Assembly (NCBI GenBank): GCA_012064415.1
Contig: SSNU01000062.1
Span: 1 to 51,479 of the forward strand
Direction of reading: 5' to 3'
DNA length: 51,479 bases
DNA from: Gyrodactylus bullatarudis
Lineage: Eukaryota; Platyhelminthes; Monogenea; Gyrodactylidea; Gyrodactylidae
The notes beneath the pieces are model-generated. The model had not been told where the DNA came from. It saw only the letters and a list, made by a program, of their open reading frames with translations, and did no database searches. Made by a program: the position numbers and the translations under genes. Positions 11,170 to 24,300 of the stretch are shown piece after piece (positions within the stretch are counted from its first letter, which is position 1; each line of letters starts with the position of its first letter).

Positions 11170-11950
11170 AGCAAGTCTTACTCTATAACAATGATCAGTG
11201 CGTTTTTTGACGTGTCAACAGACATTTTGATAAAACTAGACAGAGTTGTTGTTCATAAATCAATGATATTTCAAAACCACTCGGCTAATCTAATTACTGA
11301 AGTATAAATAGCAAATTTATGTGGAATGTATTCTACATTAACTCAACTCACGCAAGGTGGTTGCTAAAAAACAGCATTCTCTGGTCTTACAACATCGATC
11401 TACAAAATTCAATCACAACGCGTTTTCTGATCATTGTTTAGTGACCAAAAATCTTTTACACCTGCCTGGTTTATCATACAAGAAATTAGCGTTGAAGAAA
11501 ACCGAGATTTTACCGTAAAATTTTTACCTGCTATAACAGGTATAATTATGGATGATAATAATGGGAAGAAATAAAATCCAAAGATTTCAAAGCAGTGATT
11601 CTATTGTTTACAATTTGCGTGTTACACTTCCTGGAGCTAAATTAGGACTATTATGGTTAAAAGTTGGCTCTTTTATTTCTAAATTCATCTTTTATTCTAA
11701 TGCTTCACAATCGGTTCTTACTAAAAGACATAAATCAGCCCAAAGTAATGAATACATTCTTCACTAAATTCTGCTGGTTATCATCCTACTATGAAATGGA
11801 CAAAGGATAAAATAATCTTTAATCTCTTGAATTTTGCAATTCACCACAAGAATAATCATTGGTGCTTGTCTTTTCATTAGGCTGGACACTAAAATAGCGG
11901 TTTATATTAAATATAAGATAAATGGCTGACTTAACTTTACTACTACTGAT
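11170..11950. other. Unassigned stretch with one weak open frame
   Basis: A plus-strand frame at 11552-11767 (71 codons) shows no recognisable motif. Some less AT-rich patches around 11340-11480 may be mobile-element debris, but I found no diagnostic motif. Confidence 0.25.
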
Positions 11951-11954
11951 GGGG

Positions 11955-12030
11955 CCATAGCTCTTGGTGCCGGTTCGCCGCTATTGGCTCTTGATAAACG
12001 TTCCTTCCTACACGATACACGCCAATCCTT
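11955..12030. repeat. Copy 2 of the dispersed repeat seen at the window start
   Basis: CTATTGGCTCTTGA and the following 45 bases resemble positions 10-75. The plus frame reads RRYWLLINVPSYTIHANP, similar to RLYWLLTNVP with VHVNP at the window start. Conservative peptide differences suggest a decayed coding element. It lies just downstream of the Caskin-like gene end. Confidence 0.4.
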
Positions 12031-12087
12031 TTAATTATCTAGATTATTTTTACTTTATATTCTTATCGCATGATTAATTCAATATGA

Positions 12088-12093
12088 TTTATT
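12088..12093 (-). terminator. Candidate poly(A) signal of the Caskin-like gene
   Basis: AATAAA on the minus strand about 125 nt downstream of the TAA stop at 12216-12218. It is the first canonical hexamer that I find in the 3' flank. No independent evidence for cleavage here. Confidence 0.45.
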
Positions 12094-12215
12094 TGATCAG
12101 AAAAAATTAAATCTTCAACACTGATGAAAATGGTAATTTCTCAAATTTCAACAGTCTTTAAATTGCATAAAAATATATAATTTGCGTTTGCTTCTGTACA
12201 CTTTGTCATGCTCAA

Positions 12216-12300
12216 TTATTCTGGAGGCATTGTTTCCCTCAGTACGCGAAGAACGTTTTCCATGTCATCTTGTATTTCATCTGTTATTCTGGAACTTTTA
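12216..12300 (-). CDS. Caskin: Caskin-like last coding exon
   Basis: Acceptor TTCTAG precedes 12300; the frame is entered in phase 2 and closes at TAA 12218-12216. It encodes the acidic, helical-looking C-terminus with DEIQDDMENVLRVLRETM, comparable in place to the conserved C-terminal helix of Caskins. The intron before it is only 51 bp. Confidence 0.8.
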
Positions 12301-15300
12301 CTAGAATATTAAATGAATACTTCCTCAGATTGAAAAAGTTCTTTTACTCACGTGTAAGGTAGTGGCAGGAGAGAATTCTGTAGCACTGTCAAATCTGCAA
12401 GAGATATCATTTTTACGAATTAATAATTTAATTTCATCTACATACTTTAAAGTAGATATATATATATATTAAACTACCGTATACTTTTATACATTTTTAA
12501 AATACATATTCAGTAACAGAAGAATAGGCTGAAGTGATTTTGAAAGCCAAAAATATTTTACCTTCTTTATTGAAAAGATTATCCTTATCGAATGATTCTC
12601 GGGAACTTTCATTCTTGGATTCATCCTGAAACTGCTTCGGAGGCAACCTAGGAAAGTTTGTTGCCATCTCGAAACTTGATTTTTTATTCTTGTCCTCTGA
12701 AAGAGATAATAATAATTCCGATAACTTTCTTTTTTATCTTTCCTGTCTACTCTCCCATATAATAAAAACAAGGCATAAATGGAGAGACAAAAAATACAAA
12801 AACCTAAATAATTATTTCTTATGTATAAAAATAGTAATTAAAATTATACTATTTTCAGTTGCATCTGGTCACGGGATCAACAAAAAAAAGACCAAAGGAA
12901 GATTAAAAAGGATAATTTCTATTCTATCTTTCCTGACGTTTAACCCTTATCGATCAAAAATCTTTGAAGCTCTAGCAGATATTTGAATTCTAAAGGTATG
13001 ATTACTTGATTTAATGAATTATAGAGCTGAGATGTTTGCGTATTCTGAGCCTAAGATTTTTAATAATGAACTGCTCTATAGGTGGTACATGCCTTCAAAG
13101 GGTTAAAATTACTCTTACCTGTAGGATTAGTAGGCTCAACCACCAGATGACTGTCAACAATTTGAGGATAGGGAAATTGAGGTGCTGGAGATTGGCCCTT
13201 GTCATTAGCAATTATTGACTTTGTCAAGCAATTCTGCCTGCATTTATCCCTCAAGGTTGGAGAGGCTGGACCATTTTGGTTAGGGGAAGAGTTCTTTTGA
13301 CAAGTTGCCTGGTCATTAATGTTAAATGAGCCGAGTTTGATGACCTTGTTCATATACTCAATGGCGAGGATAAGTTTCTTTTGGTGACCTTAAAGGAGTT
13401 AGAGAAGAAGTCAAAATTTGGATTACATAATTCTGGTCATGGGATAAGTTTAACGTATGCATTAAAATTGAATGAGGAAAGTACAGTTTTCCCTAGAACT
13501 AAATAACATGTAACGTAGAATCAAGATGATGAATAGATCAAAAGTAAATATCTACCTGCTTTCAATCATCAGAGCCAATGTTTCCTGAGAAAAAAACCAA
13601 AGCAATAATAAAACACCTCGCTCCCTGTTTTAAGGCATTATTATTCATCATCATTGTTTTAGATTTGTATTTTCACTCTCAGATTACTCCAGAAGGGGGT
13701 GGGTGGGTTGATAACTTGGATCTGTTTTATTTATTTTTCCAATATCACCACTAGTAGTAGATCCAGAATAAAAAAAGGAAAATATGTGAGAGGAAAATTA
13801 ACCTTAAAAACAATTCTGTGTGTGTGTTTGTTCTGTTTGTTCCTCCCCTACAATAAACATACAGCAAATTCTCTTGAATGCACCTACGCACCAATTGCAT
13901 ATAATCAAAAAGTAATCATGGGATCTAACATTCTCTAGTAACTGAAATCCAATGGACTTGAAGGAAGATAAAGTTTAGTGTGAACATTAAATGATGAATG
14001 CGACCCCTTTTGATTAGGAGGTGAGAGTGGTCAGGACAACCAATTAAAATTGTGATTGAATGTGTTTTTAAGCCCCCTCTTTACTACTCTCTCAAGGTAC
14101 TACCAAAGCTAATTGATATCAAGTTGGGAATATCTATGATTTTGACAAAAATCTCAATTGTTTCATCAATGTTTTCAAGATTTTCAGGTTCCAAAATTAC
14201 CCAATTTTGTTATCCCCATATCTTGGAGATCTTCCCAGTTAATCAGGCTTATTTGATGAAGGCTATGAATTTGATTGGTCTGGAAAACTTTCCAATATTG
14301 GTCGTGGAGACCAAGGCTCTGGAGCCATTGGGAGAGATCCTAGACGAAAAATATGTTTTAATAAGGCATAATTTAACACCGAGAGAGAATGTAATATCAC
14401 CTTGGGCATATTCGTCGTGAAGCAAGCAGGTAGCGGTTGCATTGAAAGCTGGCCAAGTTCCTTGCGAAGGAGTTGGCGATCTCTTGGATTCGTTACACCT
14501 ACAGTTATCAAATCATCCGAAGTGGCTTTGGTCAAAGTTGCCAAATCATAGCCAGCCTCGGAGATCAAGTTGAAATATTTTTCCAGATTAATCGAGCATA
14601 TCCACTGGTATAGCATGTCAACTTCGTTGATTTTGGTCATGGGCTGTGGAAGACCGATCAAGTCTGATGTATTCAAAATTTTCGAGGGAGACGACGAAGA
14701 ATATGAGGAAGAACTTGAAGAGGATCCAGATCCGTTAAGAATCTCTGATTGATTTGGGCTTGTAGTCTGGTAGTGAGAAAAAATTACAGTGTTATTTCTG
14801 GCTTAAAAGAGACCCTTCTAGTGTAATTTGTTATAGATCAAGGGTGAGTTTACCTGACCAGAGTTATTTCTTGTAATGTCACTGTTGGTACATTCGGAAC
14901 CGCGACCACTATCCAAGCTAGCGGCACTATTACGATTGCTACTGTTGCTTATGTTTAGCTGCTTCGTTTGATTTAATAACTGATAGTTACTACTACTCTG
15001 AGCTGTAGCATTCGGGTCTGGTCTATTCTGGAGTTCATTGTAGGAGCTTAAATCAGTCGACTGTTGATGCACTCTCAAAGCTCCATTAAAATTCCTATCA
15101 TAATTGATCTGGAAAAAAATATTTACATCCCACAAACAGCAGAAAAAGAATGTAGGCTAGTAAATTTACTTTTGGCGATGGGACAAAGTCTTTTGGTGTA
15201 ACATTATGGTGGTGATGAACGTGGGAATTGTCCCGAGAACGTTGGAGAATGATATCTTGGTTAATTCTAAATGATGAGTCGGTCCTCTGGGGTAACTTGA

Positions 15301-18300
15301 AGAGAATTTTTTCACATTATTTTAACACAAAATTTATGTATAGTTATTAGTTATTTTTTTCCTTCATACAGTAAATGAAATATGCACTGTAAAATGAATA
15401 ATTGAAATGTGCAAGGGTAGTCAAAAACTTACATTGGCATGTTCATCTTTGCGTTGGACATTAACACCTGTACTGTTTCCTCCTAAAATTCAATAAAATT
15501 TATTCAATCATTATTAAAAGAGTCTCAAAAACTATTATTATTTGCATAGGAAGTTGTATGGCTGATGTAGAACATGATAGAGTTCTAAAGTTTTGGAATT
15601 CTGAACAATCAGTTAAAATAATCAATTACTGAAGCTGGGAATATCTTTGGTTTTTACACAAATCTCAATTATTATATGCTAAAGATTTTTGCGAATACAA
15701 ATGACGATGCATACTTTTAGAATTTGAGTATTTTTTCTTCAAACTGTCAAATTGCGGGACATAATCTGGATTCCTAAAATTCTAATGCTCTAATTATTAC
15801 AATTCCGAAAGTAGGAAAAGCAGAAAGAAAAAGAAGTGAATAAAAGAAAGAATTAGCAGACACATTACTGTAATGTCTACTCATTGTCAAAGATGTTGAT
15901 GATAACGTCTGTATTGTATTGGCCTACATTTGAATGAAATTATAATGTAGGCGAAACTGAGATTGATTCTACTACGAGAAAGAAGTGGGATTCCCTCTTT
16001 AATTATTCTACATAGCATCGCCATCGACATTGATTCGAATAATAATATAAAATTACACACACTGACAATGTAACCTGCAACCAATTTTCAACCTGGGTCA
16101 GAGTCTAATTCAGTTTCTTAAACTGATTCTAATGATGATATAATATCTAAATCTTTTATTTACTTGTGACATAATAGAGGTAACCTTTTTCACTAACTTC
16201 ACCATATAAAGAAAATAAATTTCGAAAAAAACAACCCTCTCGCTCCCATGGCCAAAATAGAAGGATATCATAATTATTTTCTGTAATCCTACTAATTAGA
16301 CTCATGTGATCAATGTTTGTTTCGATTATTTTTTTGTCAGATCACTCATAGTTTTTTCAATGAGGTCGTATACTTCCGATCAGTACTCAAAGGGTTACAA
16401 AATAATCAAGTCTACTTGTAAGCGACAAATTTATTTTTAAATACCTTGAAAGATTTGAGAACAACTTTTAGCGGAATTAATACACAAGAATTCTTTTTAA
16501 AGGAATGATAGCTTTTTTGCAGACAACACATATTCTTCGATCTTTATCAAAATTAGCTCTCATAGATAGGTCCAATACTTCCATTTGAATGCACTTCTTC
16601 TGTCTTTCCTTTATAGGATTTATTCGGAGGTCTTAAATTATTCTCGAGATTTGTTTTTAACCTGAAATGCTAGAAGATTCATGGGTTTATGTTGGTGACT
16701 ATTTCCTTTATAGGCAAGCCAAGAGTATATGACTGCTGAATTTAAAATCCATTCGAAAATAGTCGAATGCCAATTTCTTGATATGGTCAAGTTTATACAA
16801 AAAGATCACCAACTCCCATTCCCCTGTTTGCACCATGAAAAAAACTTTGAGTTAGCAAGGTAATTAAAAATACGTATGTCGCTTACAAGTAGACTTTTTG
16901 TAATCTTTTGAGTGCCGATCGGACGTATACGACCTCAATTTTAAACCGAAATAACTTTTACGGGACCAATTATATTTATGTGTACAGATTAGATTCATGA
17001 AACACCAAATTCCCAATTTTTTTGAACTTTGAGTAGAAAATTTTTGAGAAAGTGATCAAATGAGTTGATTTCAGGATCACGAGTAGACAAATCCTTAAAA
17101 ATTGATTTTTCAAAAGTGGGCCTCATGATTTGGATTCTGAAAAATCTCGATTGAATTCTATTTCTTGAGAATTTTGTAAGAACCATAAATTCTCATCTTT
17201 GTATTAACTTCTAGTTTTGTAGAATTATTATTTATTGGGGAAAATTGTGTCACAATCACGCGTATGCATCTGAACTGTAAACCTTTTTTCTAAATTTTGT
17301 TATCAAGAGTGATGAAGAGGAAAGGAGTGATAACCTTAAAACGGAAGTGATAACCCAGAACATTACTCTCGGGATTAGGCAAGAAATATGCATGTAACTA
17401 GAATGATACGGATGATGATACAAAGTATGCTAGAGGAGATCATTTTCAAGTCGTAGAAAGATTACGAGATAAAACAATAAAGAAAGAAATAAGGCTCATT
17501 AAATGACCACAATTGATTTTCCTACTACTCTACACAAGGAAAAGATAAAGTTCTGTGTGGGAAAACCTATTTCTTGGAAAGAACCACTGCATACTACCCT
17601 TTTGTTTCATGATCAATGAAAGGGTGGATCAGGGGAAGGGTAGAGAGATGAGGGGAGCATAATTATTATACAAAAAAAGCTAAATTAACCTTGATAAAAG
17701 AAAACCAAAGGCAATGTACATAGATTAACCTTGGGAACCATGTATAAAAGTTGTATTTTAATTGGATACCTCAAAGGTAGTTCTCTTTAAGGAGTAGTTG
17801 GGTTTAGAATGAGTAAAAACAAGTTTGGGAAAAAACTATAGAGCAAGAGTGAATTCTGGGCATCCTGTACAAGTTGTATTGGAAGGTTAGAACAATCATA
17901 CGTACTTTATTTATAAATACAATGTAGCTTCAGATGTATTGACTGTAAAACTAATTTAAAGGATTTCCGAATCATTGAAAAATGATCTAAAATTAGTTTT
18001 ATAATAAAATTTATTAAAACTTAGGCGTGTGAAGACAATCACGGTCGAAACGTTTGGATGACCATGGCTGAGAATTCTAATATTGACCTAAGCTTTAATA
18101 AATTTTATCATAAAACTAATTTAAAGGATATTCTGAAACATTTAAAGCAATTTTTTATAAAGTTACAAATATTTCAATTACTCAATTATCTTAATACAGA
18201 TGATGTGGCCTACTTTCAAAATTTGAAGAAAAAAAATCTGAAAAAAATTATTTCCAAGAAAAATATAGTGGATTTTGCGCAAAAATCTCATTTTTTCTAA

Positions 18301-21300
18301 CTTTGAACTGAACATTTTTATTGAATTGAAAGTAAGAGTGTGGCCAAAAGAAGTTTTTAGGATCTAGATTGAAAATCAATTACCTCATTATCGTATGGGA
18401 ACTGAATTACGATCTCTTGATCATTTTCAATACTTTAAAATCGATGAAATTTCGATAATTCAAAATCCCTCAAAAATGGTAGGTCTGTAAAAATTCTGAT
18501 GGCGACTTTCTTCAGTTCTCTTTCCACTATCAAGTCAATAAGAATGTTTAGGCCCCAAATCGAAATTTGAAAAGGGACCATAATCAACTTACTCTCGAAT
18601 CCACATCACTGTAAAATCCATAGATTCCCATCTTTCCCTATATACATTAGCCAATTTTATAATTATATAATTTGAATGATTCATCCATGGGAGATACTCG
18701 TGTCACAATTTTTCGAATGAGTTTGTTCTCATTCATAATTTATAAACAATTTCATACAAGTTCATCTATTAAATTATTTTCAAGGGGTACACACTCTTTA
18801 TATTGCATCCCCTTTTAGGATCACGTAGGGAAGAGAGGATCAAAAATGGAAGGGGAATGAAATCATAAACGCCTCCCCTTTCTTCCTCTCTCTTGTCTGT
18901 ACAGAATGAAATTGATAGAGATGTTGGAACTAAAGAGTGTTTCTGAGAAACAGAAGGATGAACAAAATTTAGAGAACATCATGATCATATTTATTTTACT
19001 TTGTTTTGAAAAATAAAAGTTTATTTGTACTTTAGAGTTTTCATCATCTCTCTTTCTCAAGAGAAGGATAAAAGATGATAATTCTGCTGCAGTTTAGCTT
19101 CCCCCCTCGCCTTTTGATTCTCTCTGAGAATAATAACTATCTCAACCTCCCCCTACTACCACTTCTAATGACTGTATCTTTTAGTTGGGGCTATACTATA
19201 TAGTTGACATTTGGAGAATAATGATCAAGAATTATTAAGAAAAATAAATATACAGTACAATGTTTGTGTACTTTAAATACTATATATAGTACTCTGCCTT
19301 GACAATGATAATCGAGTGTAATTTTTATGGCTGAGCAGTCTGAGAAAAAGAGGACTCACTCTGCAAGTTGAGTTGATTGTTTATTTTCGGTGTAGATAGA
19401 GACATTGGCTGTGGCGGAGGGGGTGGTTGAAAGTGTTGGTAACAATTTTGCTGAGTATACTGACTCCGGCTGGGACTTGAGGAGAGGCCGGTGAAAAAGT
19501 TTGGATTCGAGTGTTGATGCGCATGTCTATATTGGAGATGATTGCTTGCTTGTTGTACATGGTGTAATGTTGATTGAGGCTGATTGTGCTGGTGCAGGCT
19601 ATGCGGGACAAAGTTTCCAGACTGATTCTGAACATGTTGTTGGCGTGTGGTCAGATTAGGAGTCCTATTCAAGTTGACAGAGGAATAACTCTGGGTCCAT
19701 TGATTAGGCAACTGGGGTAATGTCAAATCTGGCATTTTCTGAAATGAAAAATGTAAAAATCATTTTTGATTGATCCATGAATATCAGATCATCAGAGTAT
19801 AGATGATGAAGAAAAGAAAAATTGCATAGAGTTCATCATTTCTTGGCTTGTAGTCATGACTAATATTCGACAGAGATAATTCTGACTATGGTAATACGTG
19901 AAAATAAAAATATAATTTCATATCATTATTATTATTTCTACGATTCTATTGTGTTTTTTTTCGAGTTTTTTACTTTCTCTACACAATGAGGTTACTTGGC
20001 TCGTTCAGATTTTGGAGAAACAAATTATAATTTATGAGATCCAGATATGGGCAGTAGAGAGATGAGTCAACAACAGAGATTCACTCCTTGTACACTCTTT
20101 GCCTAAGGACATTTTTGATTAAGAGATGGAATGAGGCAGAGTTCAATTACCCCCCACATTCACTCTCACAAATACACACACACGAACAAATACAAATAGA
20201 GTGACATCTAATTGTCTTTTATTCCTCTCTATTCTGATTTATATCTTAGGATCATTTGTAGATATTCAATATACATTGTATTATTTTGAATAGTTGGTAT
20301 TTGGCTCTGATTTTATCTTGTACTTTGATTTGAAATAATCTACAAAACCAAATTAAAGTTTTATTTTTTTACAAGGATAAAAAAGGAGATGAGTGAATTG
20401 ACTATTCTGGACACATTCTGGAAATATTATTTTGGATAAACTGCACCACTCTTATTGTAGATTTATTCTGCTCAATGTATTTTTTTGCTAGACAATATGC
20501 CTTTTGAGTTACTGCTCTAGTGATTACCAAGAGAATCATCTTTCATCAAAGTCTTTTTAAAGATGTCAGTAGAAAAGTGAAAAGAAATCAATTGAAAGTG
20601 CCTCATTCCTCACATAGAGATCTATTGTTCCATCTCAGCCTTCCTTTCTACTTAATCACAAACATAGATAGATATCTCATAAAAAGGGATACATTTGCAG
20701 TATATACGCACACAAATATATATACGTGTACTTAAATCATTAATCAAAAAGATTCAAGTACGATTTGCTCAAATTGTACCACTGTTTGCTAGTACTGTAA
20801 TAATAATTTTATTAAGGAAAAACAAATTTCTCAGATCGAAGAGAGAAGAAAAATGAATTTACAATGAAAATAATAAATGCGAGCGTTTCAAGCATTTTCT
20901 CTATAGATTCAAATGAAGAAATTTGATGTTTATTCAAAGAAATAATAATTTGGGTTTTAAATTCATGTCTCAGTTGAAAGAAGGAAAGAACCAGCTCACT
21001 GAGCTCAGTAGGATGAGTCTGAATCTGACTAACTCTTTTACTCCAATGGCCATGATGAAAATTGTTGAATAATCTCTATATAGAGAATGTATTGAGAAAT
21101 ATATACTCTTGAAATGTGCACGAAAAAAACGTAATAAACATGGTGAATGAATCATCTGTGAGTAGTTTATTGTTTCTAACAATGCAATGTTTTTCAAATT
21201 TTGCATGCGTATTGATATTTTTTGAAATTGTCTATGAAATGAGAATACCAAGAGGATACTCCGCTCTAAAATGTGGACGATAAAGGCACACAAGACTTTG

Positions 21301-24300
21301 ATAATAACCAGAAGAGGAAAGTTGTATGTGTGTATATGTATGGCAAGTTAATTTGAATTTGCATACTCAAAATGTAGACGAGAGAACGTGGTTTTATGGG
21401 AAGAAGACAAGAGGAGTATTTCACATTGATTGACAGAAGGGAAAGATTATTCATATTTCTTGTAAGAAATTTGATAAGAGGAAGATATATTGAAGGACAA
21501 GGCCATTAAAGTTTATTATAGTACATCTCATATTCAAGCATGCTCAAAGTGTTTTATTACTCCCCATAGGAATATCCTCAATTTGACAGGTTCCAGGACT
21601 AATACAATAACCCATGGGGTCTCTCTCAGACTCATAGGCCAAGTAGTAAAAGGGAGAGAGTATGATGGATTGATAATTTTCAAGTGGAAAAATACAAACT
21701 AAATCAGATGAAGAAATGGGAGATCGAACCCTTGACTTTGTAAGGATTCCATTTTGTATAATCTTTTACCATTTAATAATAAAGAATGACTAATAAATTA
21801 TTATTATTAGTAAGAATATGATGAGATAGATTTTTGAGAATTGTATAAAAATTCTGCAAGAAAATCCGGAATGGATGAATTTACCTTTTTTAAAACCAGC
21901 TAGAACTGCGACATTGAAGCAATAAAAAATGCATTATAAATGAGTCAGACTACTACTAATATTAAAGTAATGTCTACACACAAACAAGACACGCAAAGGG
22001 AAAGATTATCTGGGACGATTATTAAAATTTAGGCTTCCTTTGTGGTTGTTGTTGGGGGTGGGGGTGAAATTAATTCAATATTGATTCAAAAATGACATAC
22101 TTCGTAATTCTTCCTGTGTCTGGTCATGACCGGAGTGTTAGATAAAAGGTTTTGATTTAATTTCCGTGTGGAATTCCTTAACGGCACAGCTGGACTGCAG
22201 AGAAATTCAATTGATTTTATACGATCTGATGTGACCAAGTTGTAGCCGCAAGTAACCCTCTCAAAGTCGCTTATATTATCCCGGGAAACTATTCTTCTAT
22301 GCTCGAGGAAACCATCGGGTAAATGTTCGTATATAATACGATGAGACATGGTAGGTTAGAATTAAAAGTTCTAGTTTTCCAAATAACACACAATCTATGG
22401 AATATTATTTTAAATATTTTATTCATTCAGAATATTTTCTCGTCTCTCATTGGTCAGTTTGAAAAAAGATCATTGTGATTGGCTACTCGTTGTTTTTGCT
22501 AGAAATATTGCTTTTGAATGTAACAATATCTATCAAAACAGTTTATCAGAGACTATGATATACTAGCATGGTTGACATGATGATGATGAAACCTTGTAGA
22601 GATTAAACACTGGATAAGATCGATACGTATTTTTTTCTATCATAGATACAATATTCTGGGAATTGATTGCTATGCAAATATACATAGATAGACCATAAAC
22701 TTTACGTCATAAACAAATCATTAAAAAAGGGGTTTCTCACTTCCGAAAATGCCTAACTAGATTTATTACATGCATGTTAATCACAATCATATGTACATAT
22801 ATAGTTAGACACTTGACCGGGACATTTCCACTAGCCTAGTAATGATAAATAATCATTTCTTGGTAACTTTATCTTTGTATTGGGACAGAATATATTAGAA
22901 ATTATCATAAAAATAGAAAAAAAGTATAAATGCTTAGTGCAAGAGTGTAAGACAAATACAGATAAAAAAGAGCAAAGGTCACAAGAAATTTCAAGTGAAA
23001 CTTTCTCGTAGAGTAGATTTTAGTCTATTTTTACGACTTTTTAATCATTTCTCAGGGGTTAAAATTACAAATTGTAACAAACATTATGAATAATTATTTA
23101 TGAGCACTCTGATAACCAGTGTAACTGTAAATTTTATGTTTATGAATAGAAATTAGAAAAGGTTAAAATGATATAACGGTTAAAAATTTCAAGTCTGAAG
23201 AATCTTGAAAATACAGTAAAGACCATAGTCTAAACTATATATGGTTTTTTTTGAGAGCAACTCGTCATATCCAAGAAAAAGTTGAACCTTTAAATGTGTT
23301 AATTGAAAATTTCAAACAATTATGACGAATTTCTGTGAATTTCTTTAGTTTACCCTAAATGTAGCTTCTGTATTAAATTATTCTTGATCATCTTTCGTCT
23401 CTGAAGGATTCATCGTATCAAGCCTCTTGTAAAACTTTGGGTAAAAATGTAAATTTTATTCTTTAAAAAAACAATTCCTGAACCAAATGTCAAGAGTAGT
23501 AAAGTTTTATTACCTGACAACGGACATTTATCCCAATGTCAATATAAAAGAACATATTTTTTGGAGGAACATAATTTAGTGTAAAAAAAGAAATTCGTAC
23601 CAAGACAATCTGTATATATACGTAATTATGAAAAGTATCCAGACAAAAAAATAACACGTTTTCACAGTGCATTAGCCATGTAACAACGATGGCTAATTTA
23701 AATTTGTTGAATTAAAAAATACTCCCAAGAATCCGAAACGTATTTATTGGAGATGCTGAAATCTACAAAAGATTGAGGTGTTTGAGATAAAAGTCAATTT
23801 CTATTCAATTCATTTCCCAGAGATTATGAATAATTGCACTGTAGAATTAAAATTGGAGAGAAATTATCTGAATACATTTGCACTTTGAAGAGGCACAATT
23901 AATTATAATGGTAAAGTTTGAAATTCTCTCAAATGGCAATTGTGAATTCTACTCCATCCACAGTGTAATGATTCCAAGTCATGTAGTGATTAGGGCTTGA
24001 ACAAAAACAAAGTTTTATATTTAGAAATGTGTTGAGATATGTAGCCTACATAAATTGTTATCTCTATATATATGCAATTAAGAAGAAGTATGCATAATAT
24101 AAACTACCAGATCTTTTTCTCTTTTATTGCATCAGTGACATTTTGAAAGGGGTATAGAGCCATTTAAATAGGAAGCACACAGAAGAAAGAAGGAAAGAAA
24201 GAAAGGGGGAATAATATTTCCATTTGTATAGAATTTTTATGAACATTTCTTCAGATAGAGACTCGCGTTTGACGAGAAAGCTCAAATAGTTGGCAACTAT

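Larger units (their letters stand above)
15500..19350 (-). other. Caskin-like intron (about 3.9 kb)
   Basis: No further exon that I can support. It holds the inverted-repeat element at 16359-16940, a PLE-tail palindrome at about 17960-18140 and one member of a dispersed repeat (18301-18530). I could have missed a very small exon. Confidence 0.5.

Noticed and set aside
13699..13938. 79-codon plus-strand frame
   Set aside because: Antisense within a Caskin-like intron, includes a TG-repeat-like run, no recognisable domain.
19325..19359. Extension of the Caskin-like exon to a stop at 19325
   Set aside because: A GTGAGT donor at 19359 joins in phase to the next exon and leads on to the SAM domains; ending here would orphan them.
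19381..19635. 84-codon minus-strand frame
   Set aside because: Alternative frame within the Q/H-rich Caskin-like exon; the other frame joins its neighbours in phase.
21718..21735. tRNA-like B box (GGGTTCGATCTCC, minus strand)
   Set aside because: No matching A box, anticodon arm or acceptor stem could be arranged around it.
23935..24005. Short minus-strand reading NHYMTWNHYTVDGVEF
   Set aside because: Open for only about 24 codons, no clear splice sites, and not needed by any model.
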